A stretch of 48,093 nt of DNA from NCBI GenBank assembly GCA_029778105.1, contig JAKOQZ010000244.1, forward strand, positions 1 to 48,093, read 5' to 3'. The stretch is from Pseudomonadota bacterium. Lineage in GTDB: Bacteria > Pseudomonadota > Alphaproteobacteria > Micropepsales > Micropepsaceae. The position numbers and the translations under genes are program-made. Of this stretch, positions 25,060 through 34,586 are shown piece after piece. The notes under the pieces were generated by a model. The model saw nothing but the letters and a program-made list of their open reading frames with translations. It did no database searches and was not told where the DNA came from. Every line of letters begins with the position of its first letter. The first letter of the stretch is position 1.

Positions 25060-25911
25060 TTACGCCGCCTCGAAGCTGAGCGGGGCGCCCCAGAAGGCTT
25101 CGACCAGCGGGCTTTGCTTGCCCGGCGTGCCGGTGGTCAGGAAGCGGCGCGTGCCGTCCGTGCCGGCGGGGTATTCAGGATGCCGTTCGAGATAGACGCA
25201 AATCGCATCCGCCGTCGCACCGGGCTGGTGGATCAGCGGCGTGCCGGGGGGCAGCGCCGCGCGGAACATGTCGGCGACGATCTCGTAATGGGTGCAGCCG
25301 AGGATCGCCCGGTCGGGCGCGCGGCCGATGCGGGTGCGCAGCGCCATGACGTGGTTCTCCACCACCGTCGCCAGCTCCACCGCGCCCGCGCCGTTCTCGA
25401 TCAGGCGCGCCAGGCTGGGGCACGGCTCGCTGGTGACGCCGAGATCGGGGCGGCGCTTGCCCATCTCGATCTCATACACCTCAGACGCCGTGGTGGCGGG
25501 CGTCGAGAAGATGCCGACCGTTTCCCGCCGCGCGGCGGGCGGCACGGCGGCGGCGTGCTGCTGCGACCAGGGCACGCCGGTCGCCGCCTCGATGGTCGGC
25601 ACGATGATGCCGAGAATGTTCACCGGGCGGCCCAGCGTCTTGCGCAGATCGGGCAGCCAGGTCTGCTGCAGCGTGCGCAGCGCGATGGCCGAGGCGGTGT
25701 TGCAGGCCAGAACGATGAGGTTCGCGCCCGCCGCAAACAGCGTCTCACAGCCCGATCTGGTGAGCGCCACGATCTCCTCGCCCGGCCGACCGCCATAGGG
25801 CGCATTGGCCTGATCGGCGAGATAGACGAAATCGGCCGCCGGCATCCGCTCCACCAGCATGCGATGCACGGTGAGGCCGCCGACGCCGGAATCGAACACG
25901 CCGATCGACAT
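25060..25911 (-). CDS. murI: Glutamate racemase
   Basis: A 283-residue racemase giving D-glutamate for peptidoglycan. N-terminal GVFDSGVGGLTVHRML (4-19) has the conserved Asp and Ser; catalytic Cys70 is in LIVLACNTAS and Cys206 in AILGCTHYE, both with expected neighbours. PYGGRPGEEI is also typical. It lies 6 bp after dapE on the same strand, so the two wall-precursor genes form an operon. Confidence 0.94.
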   Translation of the reverse strand: MSIGVFDSGVGGLTVHRMLVERMPAADFVYLADQANAPYGGRPGEEIVALTRSGCETLFAAGANLIVLACNTASAIALRTLQQTWLPDLRKTLGRPVNILGIIVPTIEAATGVPWSQQHAAAVPPAARRETVGIFSTPATTASEVYEIEMGKRRPDLGVTSEPCPSLARLIENGAGAVELATVVENHVMALRTRIGRAPDRAILGCTHYEIVADMFRAALPPGTPLIHQPGATADAICVYLERHPEYPAGTDGTRRFLTTGTPGKQSPLVEAFWGAPLSFEAA

Positions 25912-25917
25912 GAACCC

Positions 25918-27087
25918 TCAGGCCGGAACGGCGTCGAAATAGCGTTCGAGCAGGCGCAGATAGATGCGCGTCAGCATCGCGATGTCGGCGACCGGCACCT
26001 GTTCGTCCACCTTGTGCATGCTCTCGCCCACCAGCCCCAGTTCGGCGACCGGGCAGTAATTCTTGATGAAGCGGGCGTCGGATGTGCCGCCGCCGGTGGA
26101 GAACGCGGGCTGCGCGCCCGTCACGTCGGCGACCGCGTCGCCCAGCAGCGTCGTGAACGGCCCCGGCTGGGTGATGAAGCAGTCGCCGCCGGTGGTCCAT
26201 TCCAGCTCATACGCGCCGCCCCGAGCCGCGATCACGGCGTCGCAGACGCTGCGCACCCAGCGCTCGAGATCGGGCGAGCTCTGGAGGTCGTTGTGGCGGA
26301 TGTTGAACACCGCGCGCGCCTCGGCCGGGATCACGTTGGTGGCGGGGTTGCCGACATCGACCGTGGTCACTTCCAGATTCGAGGGCTCGAAATGCGGCGT
26401 ACCCTCATCCAGCCGGCGGGTGGTCAGCGCGGCGAGGATGGCGACCAGTTTGGGAATCGGATTATCGGCCTTGTGCGGATAGGCGACGTGGCCCTGCGCG
26501 CCCAATACGCGCAGGCGCCCTGTGCAGCTGCCCCGGCGGCCGATCTTCAGCGTGTCGCCGGTGCGGCGCTGGCTGGTCGGCTCGCCCACCACGCAATGCG
26601 TCACATGCTCGCCGCGCGCGGCCAGCGCCTGCATCATCTTGACGGTGCCGTTGATCGAGACGCCTTCCTCGTCGCCTGTGATGATGAGGCCGATCGAGCC
26701 GCGTCCGTTCAGGCGGGGGGCGAAGGCGGCGGCGGCCGCCGCGAAGGCCGCGATCGCGCTTTTCATGTCGGCGGCGCCGCGCCCGATCAGGACGCCGTCC
26801 TGAACGGTTGCGCCGAACGGATCGGCGCTCCAGGCCTTCTCATCGCCCACCGGCACCACGTCGGTGTGCCCGGCGAAGCAGAGCAGCGGGGCGGCCGTGC
26901 CGAGGCGGGCGTAGAGATTGTCGATGTCGGGCGTGCCGGGCGCGCTGAAGGGCATGCGCTCGCAGGCGAAGCCGTGCGGGGCCAGCGCCGCCTCCAGCAC
27001 GCCGAGCGCACCGGCGTCGGCCGGCGTGACGCTGGGCCGCCGGATCAGATCCTGCGCGAGGGTGAGGGCGTCGATCGGTTGGGCCAT
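25918..27087 (-). CDS. dapE: Succinyl-diaminopimelate desuccinylase
   Basis: A 389-residue M20-family zinc enzyme that releases succinate from N-succinyl-LL-diaminopimelate in lysine/diaminopimelate synthesis. Metal ligands and catalytic residues are seen in [12 protein letters not shown] (His74, Asp76), GRGAADMKS (Asp107), and TGDEEG (Glu140/141). The dimerisation-domain pattern [17 protein letters not shown] and the C-terminal [13 protein letters not shown] match DapE rather than other M20 peptidases. First gene of a dapE-murI operon; dapD lies 1.3 kb away on the same strand. Confidence 0.93.
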   Translation of the reverse strand: MAQPIDALTLAQDLIRRPSVTPADAGALGVLEAALAPHGFACERMPFSAPGTPDIDNLYARLGTAAPLLCFAGHTDVVPVGDEKAWSADPFGATVQDGVLIGRGAADMKSAIAAFAAAAAAFAPRLNGRGSIGLIITGDEEGVSINGTVKMMQALAARGEHVTHCVVGEPTSQRRTGDTLKIGRRGSCTGRLRVLGAQGHVAYPHKADNPIPKLVAILAALTTRRLDEGTPHFEPSNLEVTTVDVGNPATNVIPAEARAVFNIRHNDLQSSPDLERWVRSVCDAVIAARGGAYELEWTTGGDCFITQPGPFTTLLGDAVADVTGAQPAFSTGGGTSDARFIKNYCPVAELGLVGESMHKVDEQVPVADIAMLTRIYLRLLERYFDAVPA

Positions 27088-27187
27088 CGCCTCCGTCTGT
27101 TAGAGAGGCCCGGACGGAGGGTCAATGCTTGCGCCGGGGCCGCCGGAGTGATGAGGATCGCCCCGCACAATAACGGAGGAAACGGGC

Positions 27188-28057
27188 ATGAGCGGGCGTC
27201 TTGAGGGCAAGGTTGCGGTGGTGACCGGGGCGGCGTCGGGAATCGGACGCGGCACGGTGGAGCTGTTCGTGCGCGAAGGCGCGAAAGTCGTCGGCGCCGA
27301 CCTGCAGGACGACAAGGGCGCGCGCATGGCCGAAGAACTGGGCGATGCCTTCCGCTATATCCGCTGCGACGTGACCGACGAGGCCCAGGTGAAGGCCGCG
27401 ATCGATCTGGCGGTTTCGGAATTCGGCAAGCTCGATATCCTCTTCAACAATGCCGGCACCGGCGGGGCGCTGGAGAATATCGAAAACGTGACGGGCGAGA
27501 GCTTCGACAGCGTGATGCATCTGCACGTGCTGGCGGCGCTCTATGGCATCAAGCATGCGCTGCCGCACATGAAGGCGAACGGCGGGTCGATCATCTCCAC
27601 CGCGTCGATCGCGGGCATGCAGAACGGGTTCGGACCGATCCTCTACTCCGTCGCCAAGGCGGGGATCATCCACATGACCAAGCTGGCGGCGGTGCAGGCC
27701 GCGCCGTTCCGCGTGCGGGTGAACTGCATCTGCCCCGGCCTCATCGCGACGCCGATCTTCGGCACCTCGATGGGCATGGCGCGGCAGGTGGCGGATACGA
27801 CGGTGAAGGCCATCGCCGAGGCCTCGGGCAGCTCGCAGCCCATTCCGCGCGGCGGGTTGCCGTCGGATATTGCGGAGGCTGCGCTTTATCTCGGCAGCGA
27901 CGGATCGTCGTTCGTGACGGGTCAGGCGCTGGCGGTCGAAGGCGGCATCACGCTGGGGCCGAGCGGCACGGCGGCCGCCTCGGCCTTTGCGCCCATCGCG
28001 GTCGCCATGGGGATCGACCTTGAAGCCATCGCCGCCATGACGCCGGAGACGAATTGA
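27188..28057 (+). CDS. Short-chain dehydrogenase/reductase
   Basis: A 289-residue classical SDR. Cofactor motif TGAASGIG (13-20), acidic residue after the second strand (VGADLQ, favouring NAD), NNAG (87-90), Ser140 in STASIAG, and YSVAK (Tyr153, Lys157). C-terminal VEGGITLGPSG is usual. A strong Shine-Dalgarno (GGAGGAAAC) precedes the ATG. It is followed with a 1-bp overlap by a small ABM-domain gene, so the two probably modify the same substrate; its identity is unknown. Confidence 0.88.
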   Translation: MSGRLEGKVAVVTGAASGIGRGTVELFVREGAKVVGADLQDDKGARMAEELGDAFRYIRCDVTDEAQVKAAIDLAVSEFGKLDILFNNAGTGGALENIENVTGESFDSVMHLHVLAALYGIKHALPHMKANGGSIISTASIAGMQNGFGPILYSVAKAGIIHMTKLAAVQAAPFRVRVNCICPGLIATPIFGTSMGMARQVADTTVKAIAEASGSSQPIPRGGLPSDIAEAALYLGSDGSSFVTGQALAVEGGITLGPSGTAAASAFAPIAVAMGIDLEAIAAMTPETN

Positions 28058-28359
28058 TGCTGATGCTAGCAGGCACATTCCGCGTGCCGCCCGAGAAACT
28101 GGGCGAGGCGGAGCCGCATATGGCCGCCGTGATCGAGGCCTCAGGCCGCGAGGAAGGCTGTCTTTATTTCGCGTTCGGCTATGACGTGCTTGAGCCGGGG
28201 CTCGTCAACGTGATGGAGCTGTGGCGCGATCAGGCGGCGCTGGACGCGCACCGCGAGACGGCGCATTTCCTCGCGTGGAAAAGCGTGCGCGAGGCCATCG
28301 GCATGCACGACCGCCGTCTCAGCCTCTACGAAATCGCGAGCGCGACGCCGCAGGCCTAG
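28057..28359 (+). CDS. Antibiotic biosynthesis monooxygenase (ABM) domain protein
   Basis: A 100-residue ferredoxin-like fold protein of the ABM/YgiN type: [20 protein letters not shown], then [38 protein letters not shown]. Members include quinol monooxygenases and proteins without known activity. The ATG at 28057 overlaps the TGA of the SDR gene (TGATG); an in-frame TTG at 28054 is less likely. Its stop shares CTAG with that of dapD. Confidence 0.82.
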   Translation: MLMLAGTFRVPPEKLGEAEPHMAAVIEASGREEGCLYFAFGYDVLEPGLVNVMELWRDQAALDAHRETAHFLAWKSVREAIGMHDRRLSLYEIASATPQA

Positions 28360-29186
28360 TCGCGCAGCAGCTCGTTGATCGAGGTTTTCGAGCGGGTCTT
28401 TTCGTCCACCGTCTTCACGATGACCGCGCAGGCGAGCGAGGGCGCGCCGTTGCCGCCGCCGAGCGTGCCGGGCACCACCACCGAATAGGGCGGCACGCGG
28501 CCGTAGAAGATCTCGCCCGTGGCGCGGTCGACGATCTTGGTCGACTGGCCCAGGAACACGCCCATCGAGAGCACGCTGCCCTGCCCGACGATGACGCCTT
28601 CGGCGACTTCGGAGCGCGCGCCGATGAAGCAGTCGTCCTCGATCACCACCGGCCCGGCCTGCAACGGCTCCAGCACGCCGCCGATGCCGGCGCCGCCCGA
28701 GATATGGACGCGCGCGCCGATCTGCGCGCACGAGCCGACCGTCGCCCAGGTGTCGACCATGGTGTTCTCGCCGACATGCGCGCCGACATTGACGAAGCTG
28801 GGCATCAGCACCGCGCCCCTGGCGATGAAAGCGGAACGACGCACGACGCAGCCCGGCACGGCGCGGAAGCCGGCGGCGCGGAAATCGCCCTCCTGCCAGC
28901 CTTCGAACTTGGAGGGCACCTTGTCCCACCAGTTGGCATTGAGGCCCGGCGCGCCGGCGATCAATTCCATGTCGTTGAGGCGGAACGACAGTAGCACCGC
29001 CTTCTTCAGCCACTGATGCACGAGCCACTCGCCGTTCAGCTTTTCCGCAACCCGGAAGGCGCCGCTGTCGAGGCCGGCGAGCGCCGCCTCGACGGCCTCG
29101 CGAACCGGCCCCGTGGTTTTGGCCGACAGGGCGTCGCGATCGTCCCATGCCGCATCGATCTGTTGCGCAAGGCTGGCGGCGGTCAT
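28356..29186 (-). CDS. dapD: 2,3,4,5-tetrahydropyridine-2,6-dicarboxylate N-succinyltransferase
   Basis: A 276-residue trimeric left-handed beta-helix acyltransferase which succinylates tetrahydrodipicolinate, the step before DapC/DapE. The N-terminal helical domain is followed by hexapeptide repeats from about 100 on ([20 protein letters not shown], then [20 protein letters not shown] and [15 protein letters not shown]), the family core. The ATG at 29186 gives [20 protein letters not shown], the normal N-terminus; a longer frame to 29315 would run into the nucleotidase. It overlaps the upstream nucleotidase gene by 4 bp. Confidence 0.95.
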   Translation of the reverse strand: MTAASLAQQIDAAWDDRDALSAKTTGPVREAVEAALAGLDSGAFRVAEKLNGEWLVHQWLKKAVLLSFRLNDMELIAGAPGLNANWWDKVPSKFEGWQEGDFRAAGFRAVPGCVVRRSAFIARGAVLMPSFVNVGAHVGENTMVDTWATVGSCAQIGARVHISGGAGIGGVLEPLQAGPVVIEDDCFIGARSEVAEGVIVGQGSVLSMGVFLGQSTKIVDRATGEIFYGRVPPYSVVVPGTLGGGNGAPSLACAVIVKTVDEKTRSKTSINELLRD

Positions 29187-29869
29187 GGCTCGGCTCCGAT
29201 GTCGATGGAATGGAGGAAATGCGAAAGGGCGGCAGCCGTGTGATGGACGTGATCGTCGATGTCGTCGGGCACGCCGGCGTTGGCGTGGCTCCAGGCCGCG
29301 TCGTTGGCGATCCACACGGTCGTCATGCCGAGCGCTGCGGCCGGCACGAGATTGCGCTTGAGGTCTTCGAACATCGCGGCGCGGCGGCCTTCGACGCCGT
29401 AATGGCGCAGCGTCTTTTCATAGGCCGAGATGTGCGGCTTGGGCTGATAGTCGACCGAGACGATGTCGAAGATGGCGTCGAACTGGTCGAGAATGCCGAG
29501 CTTGGCTGCGACATTCTCGGCATGGCGGGCGCTGGCGTTGGTGAAGATCGCCTTGCGGCCCGGCAGGCGCTTCAGAGCCGCGATCAGATATTCGTCCGGC
29601 CCCAGTTCGGCGAGGTCGATGTCGTGAACATGATGGAGATAGCGGGCCGGATCGAGATTATGCCGCGTCATCAGGCCCGACAGGGTCGTGCCGTAGTCGC
29701 GGTAGAGCTCCTTCTGGTAGGCGTGGGCCGCCTCTTCGGGGAGACCGAACTCGGCCATCAGGAAGCGCTTCATGTTCCGGTCAATCTGGGGAAAAACCCC
29801 GGAATTGGCGTCGTAAAGCGTGTTGTCGAGGTCGAACAGCCACGTATCGATGTGTCGGAAGTCCGGCAT
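29183..29869 (-). CDS. Pyrimidine 5'-nucleotidase-like HAD hydrolase
   Basis: A 228-residue HAD-superfamily phosphatase of the Sdt1/PpnN-like pyrimidine 5'-nucleotidase group. HAD motif I is [11 protein letters not shown] with Asp13 and Asp15; motif [14 protein letters not shown] has the Thr; motif III Lys is in [13 protein letters not shown]; motif IV is [15 protein letters not shown]. Yeast Sdt1 and relatives remove phosphate from UMP/CMP-like nucleotides; the bacterial substrate is inferred. It is directly upstream of dapD with a 4-bp overlap, a pairing often seen in Alphaproteobacteria. Confidence 0.86.
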   Translation of the reverse strand: MPDFRHIDTWLFDLDNTLYDANSGVFPQIDRNMKRFLMAEFGLPEEAAHAYQKELYRDYGTTLSGLMTRHNLDPARYLHHVHDIDLAELGPDEYLIAALKRLPGRKAIFTNASARHAENVAAKLGILDQFDAIFDIVSVDYQPKPHISAYEKTLRHYGVEGRRAAMFEDLKRNLVPAAALGMTTVWIANDAAWSHANAGVPDDIDDHVHHTAAALSHFLHSIDIGAEP

Positions 29870-29927
29870 GGCGGCGCGGATACCAGACTTAAACCGGCTT
29901 TAACAGCGTCGCGGCTAGGCTCGCGCC

Positions 29928-31190
29928 ATGTTCAAAGCGCTGATCAACCGCCTTCGCGGGCGGCCGTCGCTGCCCGCGAAACTGACCTATGAAGCGGCCC
30001 GCGAAGCGCTGGAGGCCCGATCGGCCGATTTGCGGCTTGAACTGGCCGGGCGGAAGGGCGTGGAGCCGGAAATCCTTTACTTTCTGGCCGAGGACAAGGA
30101 CGCAACAATCCGCCGCCGGGTGGCCGCGAACACCTCGACCCCGGCCAAGGCCAATCGGCTGCTCGCCGACGACACCGACGAGGAGGTCCGGGCGGCGCTG
30201 GCCCGCAAGATCGCCCGTCTGGTGCCACATCTGAAAAATGAAGAAAGCGACCGGGTCCGCGATCTGACGCTGGAAACCCTTCAGCGCCTGGCGCAGGACC
30301 AGCTGCCGCGCGTGCGCGCGATCGTTGCGACCGAAATCAAGGCCTGCAAGGCGGCCCCGGCGGACCTGGTGCGCCGTCTGGCGCGCGACCCCGAGCTGAG
30401 CGTCGCCGGGCCGGTGCTTGAGTATTCGCCCCTGCTGTCGGACGCCGACCTGCTGGAGATCGTGAATCTGGTCCGGGTGTCGGACCGGATCGCGGCGATC
30501 GCCCGCCGGCGCAATCTGAGCGTGGCGGTCTGCGATGCGGTGATCGCCTCCATGGACATTCCCGCCACCGCGGCCCTGCTGGACAATCAGGCCGCCAATA
30601 TATCCCGGACGTCGCTGGAGGCGCTGGTCGACCGGGCGGCGGGGATCGAGGCCTGGCATGCGCCGCTGGTCCGTCGGCCGAACCTCTCGGCGCGGGTCGT
30701 CCGCCGGATCGCCGGCTTCGTTTCGTCCGCCCTGATCGAGAAGCTGGCCGAGCGGCCCGGCCTCGACAGCGAGACCGCCGCAAGCCTGAAGCAGAAGACG
30801 CGCCGTGCAATCAACGAGGGGGCGCTGGAGGAAGGCGACACCAGCGCGGTTCGGCTGGTCCGCGAAGCGGTGGCGGGCGGGACGCTGGACGATCACTTCG
30901 TCACGGCGGCGGCCGATCTGGGCCAGCGCGACGTGGTGCTTCATGCGCTCAGCCACCTCGCCCAGGCCGACCAGGCCGCGGTTCAGAGGGTGCTGGAGTC
31001 GCGCAACGCCCGCGCCGTGACGGCCCTGGCGTGGCGTGCCGGTCTGCAGATGCGCACCGCCGTCGCGATCCAGTCATTGCTGAAGCTGCCCGACATTCTG
31101 CCGGCCCGGGGCGGAACGGAATTCCCTCTCGCGCCCGCAGATATGGAACTCAATCTGAGCCTGTTCGGCCTGGCTGCGAAAGCCTCCTGA
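29928..31190 (+). CDS. DUF2336 (HEAT-like) protein
   Basis: A 420-residue, almost entirely helical protein with HEAT-like repeats: EILYFLAEDKDATIRRRVAA, then ANRLLADDTDEEVRAALARK and DLVRRLARDPELSVAGPVLE. This repeat order and DLTLETLQRLAQDQLPRVRA mark DUF2336, a family largely confined to Alphaproteobacteria and of unknown function. No signal peptide or membrane helix is seen. The last 41 bp overlap the end of the NlpC/P60 gene on the other strand. Confidence 0.85.
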   Translation: MFKALINRLRGRPSLPAKLTYEAAREALEARSADLRLELAGRKGVEPEILYFLAEDKDATIRRRVAANTSTPAKANRLLADDTDEEVRAALARKIARLVPHLKNEESDRVRDLTLETLQRLAQDQLPRVRAIVATEIKACKAAPADLVRRLARDPELSVAGPVLEYSPLLSDADLLEIVNLVRVSDRIAAIARRRNLSVAVCDAVIASMDIPATAALLDNQAANISRTSLEALVDRAAGIEAWHAPLVRRPNLSARVVRRIAGFVSSALIEKLAERPGLDSETAASLKQKTRRAINEGALEEGDTSAVRLVREAVAGGTLDDHFVTAAADLGQRDVVLHALSHLAQADQAAVQRVLESRNARAVTALAWRAGLQMRTAVAIQSLLKLPDILPARGGTEFPLAPADMELNLSLFGLAAKAS

Positions 31191-32019
31191 TCGAAGTGAT
31201 CTCGCTGCCGGCTGCGGAAATGCGGGCGACCGCCCGTGAGATCGGCTCGCTCGCCACCGTCATGTGGTGGGCGTTCGCGTGCAGCAGCCGCACGGCATCG
31301 CGCATGATGCCGACATGGCCTTTCCAGAACACCAGATCGCCGCGCCGCAGCCCCTGAAGCCCCGGCCCGGCCACGATGGAGGCGCCGAGGGCGCGCTCCT
31401 GCATATCCGTGTCGCGGGGCGCGACGACGCCCGCAAGCAGAAGCGCCGACTGCACAAGTCCGGAACAGTCGAAACCAAGCGGCGTGCGGCCGCCCCACAG
31501 ATAGGGGACGCCGACGAAGCGTTCGGCGACCTCGACGAAATCGTCGGCCGTCGCCGCGAGCGGCGCGAGATGGCGGGCATAGACGAAGCCGCCGCCTGCG
31601 AGTTGGGCGTAAGCACCCTGTCCGGCGGCGACCCGGGCGTTCATCGGCAAGGTGGTCTGTATCGGCGACTTCAGGTCGGGGCGCGCATAGACGAAGGTGG
31701 ACGAAGCCGTGACGCGCCAGCGCGGCGCGGCGCCCGCTGCGGAGAGATCGCCTTCCGCGACATAGCCGACATAGCCGTCCAACGCCGCCTGCCCCCAGGC
31801 GAAACCATCCCGCACGTCATAGACGTGGAAGGCTTCTCCGAAGAGCAGCTCGGTCTCCACGGGCGCATCGTGCGCGGGACGGCGTCGAATCCAGGTTTTG
31901 CCGGCGTTACCCGCCATGGCGCGACCTTCGGCATAGGCCGGCGCATCGACGAGGCCCTTGAGATGAGCCGCCGCGAGGTCGGCGCGAGCCGGCGTCAGCC
32001 GGGGATCATGGGCTGTCAC
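31150..32019 (-). CDS. NlpC/P60 family cell-wall endopeptidase with SH3-like domains
   Basis: A 289-residue protein. Residues 55-155 hold two SH3-like segments (GEAFHVYDVRDGFAWGQAAL; ASSTFVYARPDLKSPIQTTL). The NlpC/P60 domain follows, with catalytic Cys185 in LGFDCSGLVQSALL, GDLVFWKGHVGIM (His235) and a following polar residue region LLHANAHHMTV. Such enzymes cut gamma-D-Glu to diamino acid bonds in peptidoglycan or act on amide substrates. No signal peptide is visible, so intracellular recycling is possible. GTG start at 32019 overlaps the MarR gene stop by 4 bp. Confidence 0.88.
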   Translation of the reverse strand: MTAHDPRLTPARADLAAAHLKGLVDAPAYAEGRAMAGNAGKTWIRRRPAHDAPVETELLFGEAFHVYDVRDGFAWGQAALDGYVGYVAEGDLSAAGAAPRWRVTASSTFVYARPDLKSPIQTTLPMNARVAAGQGAYAQLAGGGFVYARHLAPLAATADDFVEVAERFVGVPYLWGGRTPLGFDCSGLVQSALLLAGVVAPRDTDMQERALGASIVAGPGLQGLRRGDLVFWKGHVGIMRDAVRLLHANAHHMTVASEPISRAVARISAAGSEITSIRRLSQPGRTGSD

Positions 32020-32369
32020 GCCGGCTCCAGAGCCGACGCCGCGTCGGCGACACGGTCGCCGAAGTCACTGAGAAACACCGAGCCCTTGACGGTGCGCTGA
32101 ACCAGCACGTTGCGGCGGTCTTCCTCGTCACGGCGGCGTTTGAGCAGGCCGAGGCGTCCGAGCGTATCCAGCGCCCGCGTGATCGCCGGCTTGGTCACCT
32201 TCAGCGTCCGGGCGAGCCCGCGCACGGTATGCGGCGGCGGCACGAGATAAACATGCAGCAGAATCGCGAGCTGGCGCTGGGTCAGATCCGGCGTATCGGC
32301 GCGCACGCCTTCCATCGTCACGTCGCGCCACAACGCGAGCGCAGTCATCGGCTTGATTTCCAGCGGCAT
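32016..32369 (-). CDS. MarR family transcriptional regulator
   Basis: A 117-residue winged-helix protein. LTQRQLAILLHVYLVPPPHT, then GLARTLKVTKPAITRALDTL and GRLGLLKRRRDEEDRRNVLV show the MarR HTH and the Asp-Arg-Arg wing. Compared with usual MarR proteins (140-160) it is short at the ends, with little dimerisation helix. Co-transcribed with the NlpC/P60 gene (4-bp overlap), which may be its target. Ligand unknown. Confidence 0.85.
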   Translation of the reverse strand: MPLEIKPMTALALWRDVTMEGVRADTPDLTQRQLAILLHVYLVPPPHTVRGLARTLKVTKPAITRALDTLGRLGLLKRRRDEEDRRNVLVQRTVKGSVFLSDFGDRVADAASALEPA

Positions 32370-32423
32370 CGATCGGCTTTCCCACGCCCAGCATCGCGAC
32401 AGTGGCGGCGGCGGCCCGCCGGA

Positions 32424-33812
32424 TCAAGACGTTTTTGATCCGAAACGGTTGACCAGCAGACGATAGAGAGCCCGGATGCAATGCGCTTCGGCGCCGGCCG
32501 GCTTGCCGGGGCGCGGCTTGTCGGTCCAGGCCGCGACATCGAAATGCGCGAAGCTGGCGGTCTGGGTCACGAAGCGGTTGAGGAATAACGCCGCCGTGAT
32601 CGATCCCGCATAGGCGCTGTCGGCCGAATTGGTGATGTCGGCGACCTTGCCGTCGATCCAGCTGTCATAGCTTTTCCACAGCGGCATACGCCACATCGGG
32701 TCCTGTTCGCTGACCGAAAGGGCCGCGAGGTCGGCCGCCAGCTTTTCGTCATGCGTATAGACGGGCGGCAGTTCGAAGCCGGTTGCGACGCGCGCCGCGC
32801 CGGTCAACGTCGCCATGCAGACCAGAAGCTCGGGACGCTCGTCATCGGCCTCGGCCAGCGCGTCGGCCAGGACGAGGCGGCCTTCGGCGTCGGTATTGCC
32901 GATCTCGACCGTGAGACCCTTGCGGCTCGTCAGCACATCGCCCGGACGGTAGGCATCGCCGGAAATCGCGTTCTCGACGGCCGGCACGAAAACGCGCAGC
33001 CGCACCGGCAGCCCGGCATCCATGATCATGTGGGCGAGCCCCAGCATCGCCGCTGCGCCGCCCATGTCCTTTTTCATCATGAGCATGCCGGCGGCGGATT
33101 TGATGTCGAGCCCACCGCTGTCGAAACAGACGCCCTTGCCGACCAGCGTGATCCTGGGCGCTGCGGGATCGCCCCAGGTGATGTCGATGAGACGCGGGGC
33201 GCGCACAGACGCGCGGCCCACGGCATGGATCATGGGATAATTGGCGGCCAGAAGCGCATCGCCCGTGACCACGCGCACGGTCGCGCCATGCGCATCCGCG
33301 ACGCGGCGGGCGGCCGCCTCAAGCTCGGCCGGCCCCATGACATTGGACGGCGCGCTGACGAGATCGCGCGCGAAGCAAACCCCCTCAGCGAGCCGCGACG
33401 CCTCGGCGAAATGTTCCGCCGCGACGAGCAGGCGCGCCGCCGGCTTTTTGCGGGAGGGCTTGAAGTCGGCATAGGCGTAGGCGCCCAGCGCAAATCCGAG
33501 CGCGGGAAAGTTGCCCGCAACGCCCGGATCGCCAGAAATGCGATAGTCGCCTGCCGGCAGTTTTTCCGCCGCCGCGCCAAAGATCAGAAGATCGTCATTT
33601 CCGCCAAGGCCGAGCACCGCGCCGGCCAGACCGTTCGCGCCCGGCAAAAGCAGGACCCGGCCTGCCTGTGCCTTGAAATCCTGGGCGGACGCCCAGGCGG
33701 CGATGCCATGATCCTGGGCAAAGGCGGAGAACCCGGCGGCGCTGACAGCGTAGAGCGGGGTGGCCGGAGCCCCATCGTCGAGGGCAATCGCGGCGAGCGG
33801 ATAAAGAGACAT
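32424..33812 (-). CDS. M17 family leucyl aminopeptidase
   Basis: A 462-residue cytosolic aminopeptidase of the M17 (PepA/LAP) family, cleaving N-terminal residues from peptides with two metal ions. The metal and catalytic residues are all present: VGKGVCFDSGGLDIK (Lys226, Asp231), MMKKDMGGAAAM (Asp249), and NTDAEGRLVLADAL (Asp308, Glu310, Arg312). The N-terminal domain is shorter than in PepA, and the sequence resembles the alphaproteobacterial PepB-like group. Start ATG at 33812 (MSLYPLAAIALDD) was chosen over a longer frame from 33893. Confidence 0.9.
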   Translation of the reverse strand: MSLYPLAAIALDDGAPATPLYAVSAAGFSAFAQDHGIAAWASAQDFKAQAGRVLLLPGANGLAGAVLGLGGNDDLLIFGAAAEKLPAGDYRISGDPGVAGNFPALGFALGAYAYADFKPSRKKPAARLLVAAEHFAEASRLAEGVCFARDLVSAPSNVMGPAELEAAARRVADAHGATVRVVTGDALLAANYPMIHAVGRASVRAPRLIDITWGDPAAPRITLVGKGVCFDSGGLDIKSAAGMLMMKKDMGGAAAMLGLAHMIMDAGLPVRLRVFVPAVENAISGDAYRPGDVLTSRKGLTVEIGNTDAEGRLVLADALAEADDERPELLVCMATLTGAARVATGFELPPVYTHDEKLAADLAALSVSEQDPMWRMPLWKSYDSWIDGKVADITNSADSAYAGSITAALFLNRFVTQTASFAHFDVAAWTDKPRPGKPAGAEAHCIRALYRLLVNRFGSKTS

Positions 33813-33928
33813 GGAGATCGTCAGGCCTTGGTCGGGTATGAGATAAGGGGGGCGCGAGCGCGCCCGGCACCGAACATTACGGTCCGGCGGCACGTCGAAT
33901 CAAACGCTCTGGCATCGGGAAGACCGGC

Positions 33929-34579
33929 ATGAAGCTCACTCTCGCCGTCGGCACCAAGAACTGGTCGTCGTGGTCGCTGCGCGGCTGGCTGCCGGTCAAA
34001 CTGTCCGGCCTGCCGTTCGAGGAGCGCTATGTGCGGCTGCGGCACGATGAGACCGAGGAAGAGGTCAGGAAGGTGTCGCCGTCCGGCCTGGTGCCGCTTT
34101 TGACCGTGGAAGACGGCGACCGGCACTTTCAGATCTGGGACAGCCTTGCGATCGCAGAGTTCATGGCCGAGATCGCGCCTGCAGCGCATCTTTGGCCCGA
34201 AGGGCGCGTCGCGCGCGCGCGTGCTCGCTCCGTCGCGGCAGAGATGCATTCAGGCTTCGCAGCGCTGCGTCAGCAGTTTTCGATGGAATTCGCACGGCAC
34301 ATGCCGGGGCACACCCCCACGCCCGGCACGGCGAAGGCAATCGCCCGCATCATCGAGATCTGGGATTCGTGCCTGGCGGAGTCGGGCGGGCCGTTCCTGT
34401 TCGGCAAGCATTTCGGCAATGCCGATGCGTTCTATGCGCCGGTCGTCTCGCGCTTCCACTCGTATGACGTGCGCCTGACGGGCGCGGCGAAAGATTATGC
34501 CGACGCGGTCTGGCACCACCCCTTGATGCGCGAATGGCTGAAGGCTTCGGCGGACGAAGTGGATAAAGGGCTGGTGTGA
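33929..34579 (+). CDS. Glutathione S-transferase
   Basis: A 216-residue GST. The thioredoxin-like N-domain is LAVGTKNWSSWSLRGWLPVK, with the Ser of NWSSWSLR as probable catalytic residue, VSPSGLVPLLTV holding the cis-Pro, and WDSLAIAEFMAEI as the Glu/Asp-Ser glutathione contact. The helical C-domain follows (HSGFAALRQQFSMEFARHMP; FLFGKHFGNADAFYAPVVSR). This pattern fits a maleylacetoacetate isomerase/zeta-like or bacterial beta-like branch; the substrate is not assigned. Monocistronic, convergent with the TAXI gene at 8 bp. Confidence 0.88.
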   Translation: MKLTLAVGTKNWSSWSLRGWLPVKLSGLPFEERYVRLRHDETEEEVRKVSPSGLVPLLTVEDGDRHFQIWDSLAIAEFMAEIAPAAHLWPEGRVARARARSVAAEMHSGFAALRQQFSMEFARHMPGHTPTPGTAKAIARIIEIWDSCLAESGGPFLFGKHFGNADAFYAPVVSRFHSYDVRLTGAAKDYADAVWHHPLMREWLKASADEVDKGLV

Positions 34580-34586
34580 GGCCGGG

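Noticed and set aside
24904-27204. 766-residue open frame on the plus strand
   Set aside because: Antisense to murI and dapE, both with exact catalytic motifs. Composition is Arg/Gly/Ala/His-rich as expected for a shadow frame in GC-rich DNA.
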